From the NCBI GenBank assembly GCA_023657465.1, contig JAGTJX010000001.1, positions 586,358 to 650,357 of the forward strand: DNA of 64,000 nucleotides, in the 5' to 3' direction. Below, in pieces: positions 53,710-62,149 of the stretch (positions are counted from its first letter, which is position 1; every line of letters starts with the position of its first letter). Below the pieces are notes generated by a model that saw only the letters and a program-made list of their open reading frames with translations, was not told the DNA's origin and did not search any database. A program made the position numbers and the translations under genes. The stretch is from Lysobacteraceae bacterium. GTDB taxonomy: Bacteria > Bdellovibrionota > UBA1018 > JAGTJX01.

Positions 53710-54258
53710 ATGCTAGTGATTTTAAAAGAGAATGTTGAGAATTTGGGTCGTATCGGAGATGTCGTAAAAGTTTCCTCTGGATACGCGCGTAACTTTTTGA
53801 TTCCGCGTAATCTCGTTGCAATCGCAGACGAAGCCAATCTCGCACAAGTTGAACACCAGAAGCGCATGTTAGAGAAAAAACGTGCAGCTCTTAAAGCATC
53901 TGCAACTGACCAAGCTAAGAAGCTTGAATCATTCTCTTGCAACATTCTTCGCAAAGTAGGCGAGAACGATAAAATTTTCGGAGCTGTCACTAACGCTGAC
54001 ATCGCTGCTGAACTCAAAAAAGGTGGCTTCGACGTTGAACGCCGTATGATCACCATCGATACTCCAATCAAAATGGTTGGCGTGCACAAAGTTTCTGTAA
54101 AACTCATGCCTGAAGTAGAAATCGAACTCAAAGTTTGGGTTGTCGCTGAAAGTGGAGACAAAAAATCTGAGGACAAACCAAAAGGTCCGAAGAAATTCGC
54201 TGGCGCTAAGAAGCCATCAAAGAAAACTAAAGAAGACGCAGCTACTGCTTCTGAGTAA
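53710..54258 (+). CDS. rplI: 50S ribosomal protein bL9
   Basis: 182 residues. The N-terminal domain MLVILKENVENLGRIGDVVK and VSSGYARNFLIPRNLVAIA is the L9 RNA-binding signature. A long connecting helix (residues about 40-75) and the C-terminal domain with KIFGAVTNADIAAELKKGG follow. It is longer than the usual 150 residues because of a Lys/Pro/Ala-rich tail (KKFAGAKKPSKKTKEDAA). It follows the DUF2232 gene by 18 bp. Confidence 0.97.
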   Translation: MLVILKENVENLGRIGDVVKVSSGYARNFLIPRNLVAIADEANLAQVEHQKRMLEKKRAALKASATDQAKKLESFSCNILRKVGENDKIFGAVTNADIAAELKKGGFDVERRMITIDTPIKMVGVHKVSVKLMPEVEIELKVWVVAESGDKKSEDKPKGPKKFAGAKKPSKKTKEDAATASE

Positions 54259-54281
54259 TAGTTAAAAATTAGGGGATAGAC

Positions 54282-54605
54282 ATGAATCAATTGAAGTTTG
54301 GATTGCTGGGCATACTGTTGTTTTCAGTTTCAACTTTTGCTGCTGTAGATTGCAGTCTGACCTCATACCCAGGAGGAGCCGCAGAAAAAGGTGAAAGCGG
54401 ATCAGGAAAGCGTGTTGAGCTCTCAAACTCAGGATTCGACTTTGTGGCACAAGATTCAGGTAAAGGAAGACTGAATATGTGGGCATACGAAAATGGAAAA
54501 CCTATCGCTGGTTTTGATGGGACTGTTGAAAAAGGTAAGGTTCAATCTCTTTCTGTTATGACTGGCCGGAAATCAGACATGATCAGAATGCACTGTATTC
54601 AATAA
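54282..54605 (+). CDS. Small exported protein of unknown function
   Basis: 107 residues. A signal peptide (KFGLLGILLFSVSTFAA) is followed by a compact beta-rich domain of about 85 residues with two Cys (VDCSL near the start, MHCIQ at the very end) placed for a disulfide joining both termini. AGGGGATAG lies just upstream of the ATG. The mature part (GSGKRVELSNSGFDFVAQD) resembles small periplasmic beta-barrel proteins of this clade, but no family is recognised. Confidence 0.7.
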   Translation: MNQLKFGLLGILLFSVSTFAAVDCSLTSYPGGAAEKGESGSGKRVELSNSGFDFVAQDSGKGRLNMWAYENGKPIAGFDGTVEKGKVQSLSVMTGRKSDMIRMHCIQ

Positions 54606-54632
54606 TTAATTTTAGGACCAAACCGAACGGCT

Positions 54633-54711
54633 CTCGTCTTCGAGTATCTCCGGGTTAAGCTGTACCCGAAACATCGTTAGGGAGCATCGCACGAAATAGT
54701 TTCACTATTTC
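54633..54711. other. Cluster of three small hairpins (possible structured RNA)
   Basis: Within the 391-bp gap 54606-54996: CTCG-TCTT-CGAG at 54633-54644; CGGGT with ACCCG (54651-54655 / 54664-54668); GAAATAGT with ACTATTTC (54693-54700 / 54704-54711). None carries a T-run. Strand and function are undetermined; on the minus strand they would follow the 38-codon ORF. No tRNA-like TPC arm was found. Confidence 0.35.
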
Positions 54712-54728
54712 CCGCTCACTCGGTGAAG

Positions 54729-54845
54729 TTATATATCTAGAAAAAGAATAATCCTAGCAATGACGACTAGTTGCCAGTTCTTACACTTAAGTTTTTCTAG
54801 TTTCTGCCGATTAGTATAATTAGGGTTGGTCACCTTTTTATTCAT
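54729..54845 (-). CDS. 38-residue small protein with strong, sequestered ribosome-binding site
   Basis: A 38-codon frame begins at the ATG at 54845 (MNKKVTNPNYTNRQKLEKLK) and ends at TAA 54729. The first 25 residues are basic and polar, and the last 13 are hydrophobic (LVVIARIILFLDI). AAAGGAGG lies 5 nt before the ATG, the best Shine-Dalgarno site in this part of the window. That site is one arm of a strong hairpin (54848-54876). No family recognised. It may be a small membrane peptide, a toxin-like peptide or a leader peptide. No gene follows on the same strand within 3 kb, which argues against a simple leader. Confidence 0.5.
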   Translation of the reverse strand: MNKKVTNPNYTNRQKLEKLKCKNWQLVVIARIILFLDI

Positions 54846-54847
54846 AT

Positions 54848-54876
54848 CAACCTCCTTTCCTTGGGAAATGAGGTTG
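54848..54876 (-). promoter_or_regulatory. Hairpin sequestering the small-ORF Shine-Dalgarno sequence
   Basis: On the minus strand CAACCTC (54876-54870) pairs with GAGGTTG (54854-54848). After one mismatch an inner TTTCC/GGAAA stem closes on a CAA loop. The GGAGG of the small ORF is part of the stem, so translation would require melting or a competing fold (thermosensor, ligand or antisense control). Confidence 0.6.
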
Positions 54877-54996
54877 CTTCATCTAATCCGCTCAGTTTGG
54901 CTATAATTTACTCAGCAAATGTTGTGTCTGGTTTTTGGGGACTTTTTTAATGGATTTGTTCGAAGAGCAGACATAGGGTTTGAAATTCAAACTTCA

Positions 54997-56328
54997 CTAA
55001 CTCTTCAGCACAGTTAGTCCTATTTTCACGACCTTGAACTGTCCGTGATTATAATACTCATCTTGATCTGCCATGAATTGATCGAGATTGAAGTCATCAC
55101 CCTTGCGTCTCATCTCAAGTGCTAAATCGTGAGCAATGATAAACACACACGATAGTGGAGCGATCTGATTCGCTTTTATCTTTCTCGGAAACCCATTTCC
55201 GTCTGGTCTCTCGTGATGCTCCATGATGATTTTGTCGACATCAGGAGGGATCTCTTTGAATTGCCTGACGAGTTCGGCAGCTCGAGCGGTATGAGTCTTG
55301 AAGAGCTGGATCTCTCTCTCATCAAACTTATCTTTCTTCTCTTCTAGCTCTTCAAACGACTGGATCTCTGCCAACTCATCATTCGTCAGAGGGGCATCAT
55401 GGAAGAACGCCGCAAGATTCAGTTTATGAAACGTCGTCTCACTTGCCCACTTCACTCCCGAAGCAATGGCACACGCGAGATAGGCACAAGCAAAACTATG
55501 AGATGCTCCATACTTGCCCTGGATTTTCTTGAGTTGAGCGACAACATCTGAGAGTTTAGGTGCAGAGCCAATGGCCTTCATCGTGGCTGCGATCTGAGTT
55601 TTGGCGAGCTGCTGGACTTGTGGTTTGAAACCAAACTCACTCATCATGCTCTGAACGGCTTCAAACACAGCTTCATGCTGAACGCCAGCCTGTTCCATGT
55701 CGGGTTTGGCTTGAGGACGTTTGATTATTTTCTCTAATTCTTCAATGTATCGACCCGTGAAAATTTCAGCACTTGCAGCATTGAGATAGAGATACTCTAC
55801 CCCTTTTTTCTTAGTGTACTTATCAAGGTCGTCTTGTGTGAAACGATCTCCCGCATTCATGAGTTTGATGTACTTCATGTCATTGAGCTTGATAAAGACT
55901 TCCGCGTCGAGTGGATTCACATCCAGCAGCAACTTGGTGCGGATGCGTACGAAGCCGCTTTTGCCTTTAATGTTTTTGATGACTCCAGATTGAATCAAAC
56001 CTTCAACAACGGAAGAGATTTGATCGAAGAGAAGCCCACGTTCAATCGTTGCTGAAACTTTGGGAGCAAGTGTTTCAATTACAGGTTGTTCGCTCGTAGA
56101 ATCTGCAATGAGGATGACAGGAATATTTGCGAAATGTGTCAGGGTTTTTTCAATTTTTGCTGACTTGGGTTTCAGCCAATCAATGATAAGGAGATCTAGC
56201 GCATCCTTCGGAGCTTCGCTAGGAAAGTCTGAATACAAATCCACCTGAGCAGAGAACAGTGTTTCAATCGTGAATACGAGTTTGTCAGCTGACTCTGCAG
56301 ATTGATTTTGTATCAGAGCAATTTTCAT
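54997..56328 (-). CDS. HD-GYP domain protein with degenerate receiver-like N-terminus
   Basis: 443 residues. Residues 1-120 resemble a receiver fold (DALDLLIIDWLKPKSAKIE) but lack the full acidic pocket. The central region is unassigned. The C-terminal HD-GYP domain has HD in FFHDAPLTND (about 308), FKTHTARAAELVRQF, and MEHHERPDGNGFP (about 370), with Phe in place of Tyr in the GYP motif. HD-GYP enzymes hydrolyse cyclic di-GMP, so this is a likely phosphodiesterase and could oppose the PilZ effectors seen elsewhere. It overlaps the Pro-rich gene by 4 nt. Confidence 0.85.
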   Translation of the reverse strand: MKIALIQNQSAESADKLVFTIETLFSAQVDLYSDFPSEAPKDALDLLIIDWLKPKSAKIEKTLTHFANIPVILIADSTSEQPVIETLAPKVSATIERGLLFDQISSVVEGLIQSGVIKNIKGKSGFVRIRTKLLLDVNPLDAEVFIKLNDMKYIKLMNAGDRFTQDDLDKYTKKKGVEYLYLNAASAEIFTGRYIEELEKIIKRPQAKPDMEQAGVQHEAVFEAVQSMMSEFGFKPQVQQLAKTQIAATMKAIGSAPKLSDVVAQLKKIQGKYGASHSFACAYLACAIASGVKWASETTFHKLNLAAFFHDAPLTNDELAEIQSFEELEEKKDKFDEREIQLFKTHTARAAELVRQFKEIPPDVDKIIMEHHERPDGNGFPRKIKANQIAPLSCVFIIAHDLALEMRRKGDDFNLDQFMADQDEYYNHGQFKVVKIGLTVLKS

Positions 56329-56603
56329 TTTTTAGTGCCGGAGCCACCTGGAGGTGGTTTCTTGGGTAATGTAGGAGGGGGAGTCGGCGGTTTCACTCCG
56401 GGTTTCGTAATTCCCGTTAGTGTGACTGCTTTTGGTGGAGCGGAAGGCTTCGCTGCAGCTGGTGCAGCAGGTTTTACCGGAGCAGGTTTGGCAGGACTAG
56501 CCTGTCCTGATTTTAAGCTTTTGCGATTCAAGAGTCTTGTTACGCTGGGCATCTCTTCTGAGAATGGATTTTCGTCTTCTGGTTTTTTTTTGTCTTCAGC
56601 CAT
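56325..56603 (-). CDS. Pro/Ala/Lys-rich small protein
   Basis: 92 residues from the ATG at 56603 (MAEDKKKPEDENPF). The chain is disordered: acidic start, a short helix (VTRLLNRKSLKSG), then Pro/Ala/Lys repeats (AKPAPVKPAAPAAAKPSAPP) to the end. No domain is recognised. It is coupled to the HD-GYP gene by ATGA, so a regulatory or tethering role for that protein is possible. The ribosome-binding site is weak. It is divergent from moxR by 63 bp. Confidence 0.6.
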   Translation of the reverse strand: MAEDKKKPEDENPFSEEMPSVTRLLNRKSLKSGQASPAKPAPVKPAAPAAAKPSAPPKAVTLTGITKPGVKPPTPPPTLPKKPPPGGSGTKK

Positions 56604-56666
56604 AGTTTCAAATAGTTTAGCAAGCAAGTCTTGACGAGTGAAGAGGGGAGGACGAGAATAAGCCCT

Positions 56667-57638
56667 ATGTCACAAATCGATGTCACCAAACAAAGTCAAT
56701 TCGTTGACGTTCTCTTCCAGGAAGCGTCTCAAGTCATTGTAGGCCAGAGATTGCTGCTTGAGCGACTCGTTCAAGCACTCCTCTGTGATGGACACGTATT
56801 GTTAGAAGGCTTGCCGGGACTCGCAAAAACTCTGGCAATCAAAACTCTCTCGGATGTTTTGGAAGCAGATTTTCAGCGTATTCAATTCACTCCTGATCTA
56901 CTTCCAGCAGATTTGATTGGAACGATGATTTATAATCCAAAGAGCGCTGAGTTCTCAGTAAGAAAAGGCCCTGTGTTCTCGAATCTTGTACTAGCAGACG
57001 AGATCAATCGCGCTCCACCAAAAGTTCAGAGTGCTCTTCTTGAATCCATGGGCGAAAGACAAGTCACGATTGGTGAACAAACGTATCAGTTGCCAGAGCT
57101 CTTCATTGTTCTTGCGACGCAAAATCCAATCGAACAAGAAGGCACCTATCCCCTTCCAGAAGCGCAGCTCGATCGTTTCATGTTCAAAGTGAAAATCGGT
57201 TACCCGACCATAAGTGATGAGAAAGCTATTCTCAATCGCATGACGGGATCAGATTATCCAAGAGCTAGAAAAGTTTGCTCACAGTCTGTGATCTTGGAAG
57301 CAAGAAAAGTTTGCGCTCAGATCTACATGGACGAAAAAATCAAAGACTATATTCTCAATATTGTTTTTGCTTCTCGTTTCCCTGAGAAGTTTGGTCTCAC
57401 CGAGCTCAAGTCTCAGATCCAGGTGGGGGCTTCTCCACGTGCGACTCTTGCTCTTGTGAAAGCATCTCGAGCAAACGCATTCTTGCAGCACCGTGGATTC
57501 GTCACTCCAGAAGACGTGAGATCTGTCGCTTACGATATCTTGAGACACAGAATTCTCATGTCGTTTGAAGCGGATGCTGAAGGTCATGACTCAGAATGGG
57601 CAATTAAGAAGATCCTAGAGCGCGTCGAGGTTCCGTAA
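56667..57638 (+). CDS. MoxR-family AAA+ ATPase
   Basis: 323 residues from the ATG at 56667. Walker A is HVLLEGLPGLAKTLAIK (about 40, GLPGLAKT type), Walker B VLADEINRAPPKVQSALLE (about 110), sensor-1 LATQNPIEQEGTYPLPEAQL, and the arginine-finger/sensor-2 region ASPRATLALVKASRA (about 265). MoxR ATPases act as chaperones with vWA-domain partners, which are encoded downstream. First gene of the Bat operon. A GGGGAGG lies about 20 nt upstream; the nearer start context is weak. Confidence 0.95.
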   Translation: MSQIDVTKQSQFVDVLFQEASQVIVGQRLLLERLVQALLCDGHVLLEGLPGLAKTLAIKTLSDVLEADFQRIQFTPDLLPADLIGTMIYNPKSAEFSVRKGPVFSNLVLADEINRAPPKVQSALLESMGERQVTIGEQTYQLPELFIVLATQNPIEQEGTYPLPEAQLDRFMFKVKIGYPTISDEKAILNRMTGSDYPRARKVCSQSVILEARKVCAQIYMDEKIKDYILNIVFASRFPEKFGLTELKSQIQVGASPRATLALVKASRANAFLQHRGFVTPEDVRSVAYDILRHRILMSFEADAEGHDSEWAIKKILERVEVP

Positions 57639-57642
57639 ACTC

Positions 57643-58521
57643 ATGATTCTCCCAGATGAGCTCATGAAGAAAGTCCGAAGGATCGAGTTCTCCACCAGGA
57701 AACTCGTAAGTGACGTTCTCATGGGAAAGTACCGCACTTCATTCAAAGGTCAGGGAGTGCAGTTCTCAGAACACCGAGAATACATGGTGGGCGATGACGT
57801 GAGACACATCGATTGGAAGACCAGTGCACGTACTCGTGATCCTCTGATTAAAAAATTTGAAGAAGAGCGTGAACTCACAGTACTGATGCTCATCGATGTC
57901 TCGGGTTCAAAAGAGTTTGGATCTCGGAGTGTACTTAAATCTGAAATGGCAGCAGAAATCGCTGGAATGATTGCAGCCGCTGCGATTCAGACGGGGGACA
58001 AAGTAGGAGCAATGCTCTTCTCTAGTGAAGTAGAGAAGATCATCCGTCCTGGTAAGGGTCAGGCTCATATATTGAGATTGATCAGAGAAGTACTCGGATT
58101 CGAACCTAAGAAACGTGGCACTAATCTTGAAGCAGGTCTTACAGCGGCAGCTCGCATGATGAAGCATTCGGGAATAGTATTTGTGATTAGTGATTTTCAA
58201 TCGACGAAGTACGACATTGCGCTGAGGCGTTTAGCGAAGAAGAATGATGTCGTTGCAGTATGGCTCAGAGATCCAGGAGAGACTGAGATCCCAGTGGGTG
58301 TCCCAGTATTAGTTCAAGATCCGGAGAGTGGCCGTGAATTATGGATTCACTCGGGAAGTTATGAGTTTAAAAAGTGGTTTAGTGATTTCAAAAAAAACTG
58401 GGAGACAGAAGTTCGCGCATCAACGAGATCAGGAAAAGTAGACATGTGGGAGTTAAACACCGGAGAGGATTATGCTGAAAGTTTGGCTCGCTATTTTCAA
58501 TTTCGCAGTTCTCGCAAGTGA
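57643..58521 (+). CDS. DUF58 protein (vWA-like), MoxR operon
   Basis: 292 residues. The family pattern is GKYRTSFKGQGVQFSEHREY, VGDDVRHIDWKTSARTRDPL and a vWA-like core from LMLIDVSGSKEFGSRSV (about 87, DxSxS MIDAS), with FVISDFQSTKYDIALRRLA later. DUF58 proteins regularly pair with MoxR ATPases as cofactor-insertion or assembly modules. It starts 4 nt after moxR and overlaps the next gene by 50 nt. Confidence 0.93.
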   Translation: MILPDELMKKVRRIEFSTRKLVSDVLMGKYRTSFKGQGVQFSEHREYMVGDDVRHIDWKTSARTRDPLIKKFEEERELTVLMLIDVSGSKEFGSRSVLKSEMAAEIAGMIAAAAIQTGDKVGAMLFSSEVEKIIRPGKGQAHILRLIREVLGFEPKKRGTNLEAGLTAAARMMKHSGIVFVISDFQSTKYDIALRRLAKKNDVVAVWLRDPGETEIPVGVPVLVQDPESGRELWIHSGSYEFKKWFSDFKKNWETEVRASTRSGKVDMWELNTGEDYAESLARYFQFRSSRK

Positions 58522-59395
58522 TCAGAATCTTTCTCTCCCGTCGGTAGACTTCAAACGGGTGAGTGGAGATCAAGAGATCACTGTAGGCGATCGTGTGACT
58601 CTTGAGGTTGAAGGTGCCCAAGATATTCAAGCCCTCATCATGGATGAGGACATTAAAAAAGAATGGGTTGAATCTGGTTTTGCAGTTTTCCCTTCCGATC
58701 AAGTGAAGCAGCCTTATAGGATTTCGATTGTTCCGCTGAAGGGAGGGAGTCTTAATCTTCCTTCTCTATTCTTCAAGAATTCAAAAGCAGAAACATTCTT
58801 GAGATCCAATCCTTTCCCTATCTCAGTCAAAGAATTCAAGTCCGAATCCAAGGAGCCACCCCCTAATCTCCTGGGTCCTATGGTTCTTGATTTTCCTAAG
58901 GAGTTCATCATTCTTATTGGAGTTTTAGTTATTCTTGTTCTAGGTACGATCTATTACGAACTGAAGGAGTATTTAAACAAAAAGAAAACTAAGCCATTCT
59001 CAAAAAAAATTAAGCTTCCTGAGGATGAGTTTGCACTTATTCAAATTTCAAATTTAGAGAAATCAGAAATATATAAAAGCTTTCAGTTTAAGAAAATCTA
59101 CTTTTCACTCTCAGAAATTATTAAAACCTACTTGGGTGACAGATATCAATTCGATGCTCTAGAAAGTACGTCTCGTGAAGTCGTCATGACTCTTGAAAAC
59201 AGTGGAGTAGGTGTCAATCTCGTCAGAGACTTCGATGATCTCTTTAAGAAAATGGACTTGATCAAATTCACAGAGACTCCAGCAGATCGGGCTCAAGCGG
59301 AAGCGCTCATCATTCAAATCAAAAGACTCATCGACGTGACTAAGAAACCTAAACCCATCAGTAACCAAGGAGAGGCAATTCATGAAATTCGCTAA
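58472..59395 (+). CDS. BatD/DUF4381-like membrane protein of the Bat operon
   Basis: 307 residues. A weak signal (LKVWLAIFNFAVLAS) precedes a beta-rich periplasmic domain (about 20-130). One span (FIILIGVLVILVLGTIYY, about 150) and a Lys-rich cytoplasmic helical part follow. Both the order (after DUF58, before BatA) and the periplasm-span-helix topology fit the small BatD/DUF4381-type component. Sequence identity to a named family was not established. It overlaps DUF58 by 50 nt and batA by 14 nt. Confidence 0.72.
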   Translation: MLKVWLAIFNFAVLASDQNLSLPSVDFKRVSGDQEITVGDRVTLEVEGAQDIQALIMDEDIKKEWVESGFAVFPSDQVKQPYRISIVPLKGGSLNLPSLFFKNSKAETFLRSNPFPISVKEFKSESKEPPPNLLGPMVLDFPKEFIILIGVLVILVLGTIYYELKEYLNKKKTKPFSKKIKLPEDEFALIQISNLEKSEIYKSFQFKKIYFSLSEIIKTYLGDRYQFDALESTSREVVMTLENSGVGVNLVRDFDDLFKKMDLIKFTETPADRAQAEALIIQIKRLIDVTKKPKPISNQGEAIHEIR

Positions 59396-60365
59396 TCCTG
59401 AATTCTTATGGCTACTCACCATCATTCCCTTGTTTGCGTTCTACTGGAAAAAGAAAATGACTCCGCCTGCACTCAGGCTTTCGATCACAAGAGATTCAAT
59501 GCCCAAGTATTCCAACCCCATACTTTTGTCTCTCCTGCTCAAGTGTGTAGCTTTGGCATTCTTTGTTCTCGCCCTTGCGAGGCCACAGAATCAATTCAAG
59601 CACACGGAGCGTACGGTACCAGGACTTGACATCGTCATGGTGATGGACGTTTCGGCTTCGATGAATATTGAAGACTTAGCCGAGAGGCCGAGACTTGATA
59701 TTGCCAAAGAAACAATGAAGGACTTCGTAGCTGGAAGATCCAATGATCGCATCGGGTTTGTGATCTTCAGTGGAGAGCCACTCACACTTGTACCACCGAC
59801 ACTGGATTATGGAATCGTATTGAGCTCAATCGACGGTGTGGAGACGGGAAGGCTCAAGGATGGTACAGCGATCGGTGATGGACTCTCGCTTGCAATCGGA
59901 AGATTAAGGGAGTCTAAGGCCAAGAGTAAGGTCATCATCCTCCTCACCGATGGAGACAACAACGTTGGTCAAGTAGACCCAGCTACCGCAGGGGATCTCG
60001 CAGCAGGGTATGGAATCAAAGTCTATACTATTGCTATCGGTAAAGAAGGCAGAGTTAGGCTTCCGATTCGTGAGAAGGGAATGTTTGGAAAAGTTTTCAC
60101 TCGTTATCAGGACTTCGACAATGCGCTTAACCCCGAACTCCTTCAACAGATTGCTAATACTACGGGCGGGAAGTTCTACCGTGTAACTGAAGAAGATGCT
60201 CTCTCTCGGGTGTTTAAAGAGATTGATAGCTTGGAGAAAACAGAAATCAAAACCCAAGAGAAAACAAAGTATGAGGAGAAATACGCTTTCCCTCTTACGC
60301 TTGCACTTCTTGTACTTTCGTTTGAGTGGTTTTTCTCTTTCTGGATAGGTAGGTTGCTCTGGTGA
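59382..60365 (+). CDS. batA: BatA: vWA-domain membrane protein
   Basis: 327 residues. Two N-terminal spans (FLWLLTIIPLFAFYW and LLSLLLKCVALAFFVLALARP), a vWA domain with the MIDAS motif VMVMDVSASMNIED (about 86), TDGDNNVGQVDP, and a C-terminal span (FPLTLALLVLSFEWFFSFW). This is the standard BatA form. Bat proteins were named for Bacteroides aerotolerance, but their mechanism remains unclear. It overlaps batB by 4 nt. Confidence 0.92.
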   Translation: MKFANPEFLWLLTIIPLFAFYWKKKMTPPALRLSITRDSMPKYSNPILLSLLLKCVALAFFVLALARPQNQFKHTERTVPGLDIVMVMDVSASMNIEDLAERPRLDIAKETMKDFVAGRSNDRIGFVIFSGEPLTLVPPTLDYGIVLSSIDGVETGRLKDGTAIGDGLSLAIGRLRESKAKSKVIILLTDGDNNVGQVDPATAGDLAAGYGIKVYTIAIGKEGRVRLPIREKGMFGKVFTRYQDFDNALNPELLQQIANTTGGKFYRVTEEDALSRVFKEIDSLEKTEIKTQEKTKYEEKYAFPLTLALLVLSFEWFFSFWIGRLLW

Positions 60366-62146
60366 AGTTCTATAATAATGGAGCATTTATTTATTTTGTT
60401 TTATTAGCACTAGTCACAATACTGGGATTTTTGAAGCTTAAAGCTAATCAAAAACTAGCGGAGAAGTGGATTGGCTCTGGGCTTTGGGAGAAAGTGTTGG
60501 TGGGTTTTCAACCAGGTAAGCGTAAATCTAGATTCTCACTTCTTCTCATCTCAGTTGCGTTCGCTCTCCTTGCTCTCGCTCGACCGCAGTGGGGACAGCA
60601 TGAAGAGACAGTGAGGGTCACAGGACTAGATATTTTCTTCGTGCTCGATGTTTCTAATAGTATGAACGTCGAGGATGTGGCTCCTAGCCGTCTGAAGAAA
60701 GCTCAGCACGTCATGCGCTCTATTATAGAGAGACTCAAAGGTGACCGAGTGGGGGTCGTCCTCTTTGCAGGTAGTGCTAATCTTGTTTCGCCACTCACTA
60801 CTGATCATGGTTATGTGCTTGAGCTCATTCCGACATTCACTCCAGAAATGGTGAACACTCAAGGCACGGACATTGGTTCTGCTCTTGAGCTTGCTGGAAG
60901 TGCAATCGAGCGAGGAGCTGTAGATCCTACCAGGAGTGAGCAAGCATCTAAGGTTGTGATTTTGATCTCCGATGGAGAAGATCTTGAGGAGAGCGCGCTC
61001 ATTGGTGGAGATGTAATCAAGAAGTTAGGAGTGCGATTCATTGCGCTTGGTGTGGGAACGGAGAAAGGTGGACCTATTCCGCTCCGAGATGAGAAGGGTA
61101 ATCTTTCTGGATACAAGAAAGACGGTTCGACTCCAGTCACCAGTCACTTCAAACCTGACGCTCTGAAGAAGCTGGTTTCACATGTAGAGGGTCAATACTA
61201 CGATGTCACTCCGAGCGAATCCGAAGTAGATGAAATTATCAGTGAGATCGGTGCGATGAGTAGAGGAGAGTTTCAAGAGCGCAAGACGATCACTTACATA
61301 GATCGCTTTCAAATTCCACTCGCGATTGCAATTCTGTTTCTTGTGATTGAACTTTTCATTCCACTGCGTGCTGGTAGGATTGTGGTTTTAATTTTTGGGC
61401 TTCTCACTTCATCAGCCCAAGCTCAGACGCTCGATGCGTATCAGAAGAACAATAAAGGCATTCAGTCCTATCAATCGGGAGATATCGATAACGCTGTTAA
61501 ATACTTCGAGGAGGCGTCGAAGGCATCACCGAATAATCCTAAAATTGACTTTAATAAGGGAGTGGTCGCTTCTCAGAAGGGTGAATCTGATCAGGCTCAA
61601 CAATTGTTTGAATCTGCATTATCAAAAGCTCAAGAAAATGGAGATCTCGAGATGGAAGCAGAGGCGAGATATAACTTAGGATCTCTTCTCGAGCATAAAA
61701 AAGATTATAACGGAGCTGCGAAGCAATGGTCCGAGCTTGTTGAAAAGTTAAAAGACGTAAAACAGAATCCGGAACTCGTCGAAAAAACTAAAGCACGTAT
61801 TGCAAACTTGTTCTCTAAAAAAAATCAGCAAGAACAAAAAGACAAAGAAGATAAAGAAAATAAGGATAAAGATAAAAAAGATAAGAAAGACGACAAAGGT
61901 AAAGACGACGATAAAAAAGACGGCGACGATAAAAAAGACAAAGACCAAAAAAATGACGGAGACGATGGTCAAGATAAAGAAAACAAGAAACAGTCCTATA
62001 AGAAAGGTAATCAGTTTAAGTCGGCTAAACTCTCTAAAGAAGATGCAGAGCGCGTGATGGCCGAGCTTTTAGGTAAGGAAAAAGATCTCCAAAAGAAAAT
62101 CGGTAAAAAACGTGGTAAAGTCAGTGGTAACGGTAAAGATTGGTAA
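60362..62146 (+). CDS. batB: BatB/BatC fusion: vWA domain plus TPR and Lys/Asp-rich tail
   Basis: 594 residues from a GTG at 60362 overlapping the batA stop. Spans at about 5-22, 55-75 and 315-345 surround a vWA domain with FFVLDVSNSMNVED (about 96). After the last span, residues about 355-460 carry TPR repeats (NNKGIQSYQSGDIDNAVKYF). From about 480 to 545 there is an almost pure Lys/Asp/Glu stretch, and a basic end KKRGKVSGNGKDW follows. BatB and BatC are usually separate genes; here they are one chain. The acidic-basic tail is likely disordered. Confidence 0.92.
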   Translation: MKFYNNGAFIYFVLLALVTILGFLKLKANQKLAEKWIGSGLWEKVLVGFQPGKRKSRFSLLLISVAFALLALARPQWGQHEETVRVTGLDIFFVLDVSNSMNVEDVAPSRLKKAQHVMRSIIERLKGDRVGVVLFAGSANLVSPLTTDHGYVLELIPTFTPEMVNTQGTDIGSALELAGSAIERGAVDPTRSEQASKVVILISDGEDLEESALIGGDVIKKLGVRFIALGVGTEKGGPIPLRDEKGNLSGYKKDGSTPVTSHFKPDALKKLVSHVEGQYYDVTPSESEVDEIISEIGAMSRGEFQERKTITYIDRFQIPLAIAILFLVIELFIPLRAGRIVVLIFGLLTSSAQAQTLDAYQKNNKGIQSYQSGDIDNAVKYFEEASKASPNNPKIDFNKGVVASQKGESDQAQQLFESALSKAQENGDLEMEAEARYNLGSLLEHKKDYNGAAKQWSELVEKLKDVKQNPELVEKTKARIANLFSKKNQQEQKDKEDKENKDKDKKDKKDDKGKDDDKKDGDDKKDKDQKNDGDDGQDKENKKQSYKKGNQFKSAKLSKEDAERVMAELLGKEKDLQKKIGKKRGKVSGNGKDW

Positions 62147-62149
62147 TCC

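Noticed and set aside
53595-54290. 231-codon minus frame opposite rplI
   Set aside because: Antisense shadow of bL9, whose identity is certain.
54606-54728. tRNA or tmRNA-like gene in the gap after the small exported protein
   Set aside because: No T-arm consensus, acceptor stem or CCA end could be found on either strand.
56302-56634. 110-codon plus frame, Gly/Ala-rich
   Set aside because: Mirror of the Pro/Ala-rich codons of the minus-strand gene at 56325-56603.
61830-61990. Lys/Asp codon repeats in batB as a tandem DNA repeat or CRISPR-like array
   Set aside because: The units are irregular and explained by a low-complexity Lys/Asp/Glu protein tail in the correct frame.
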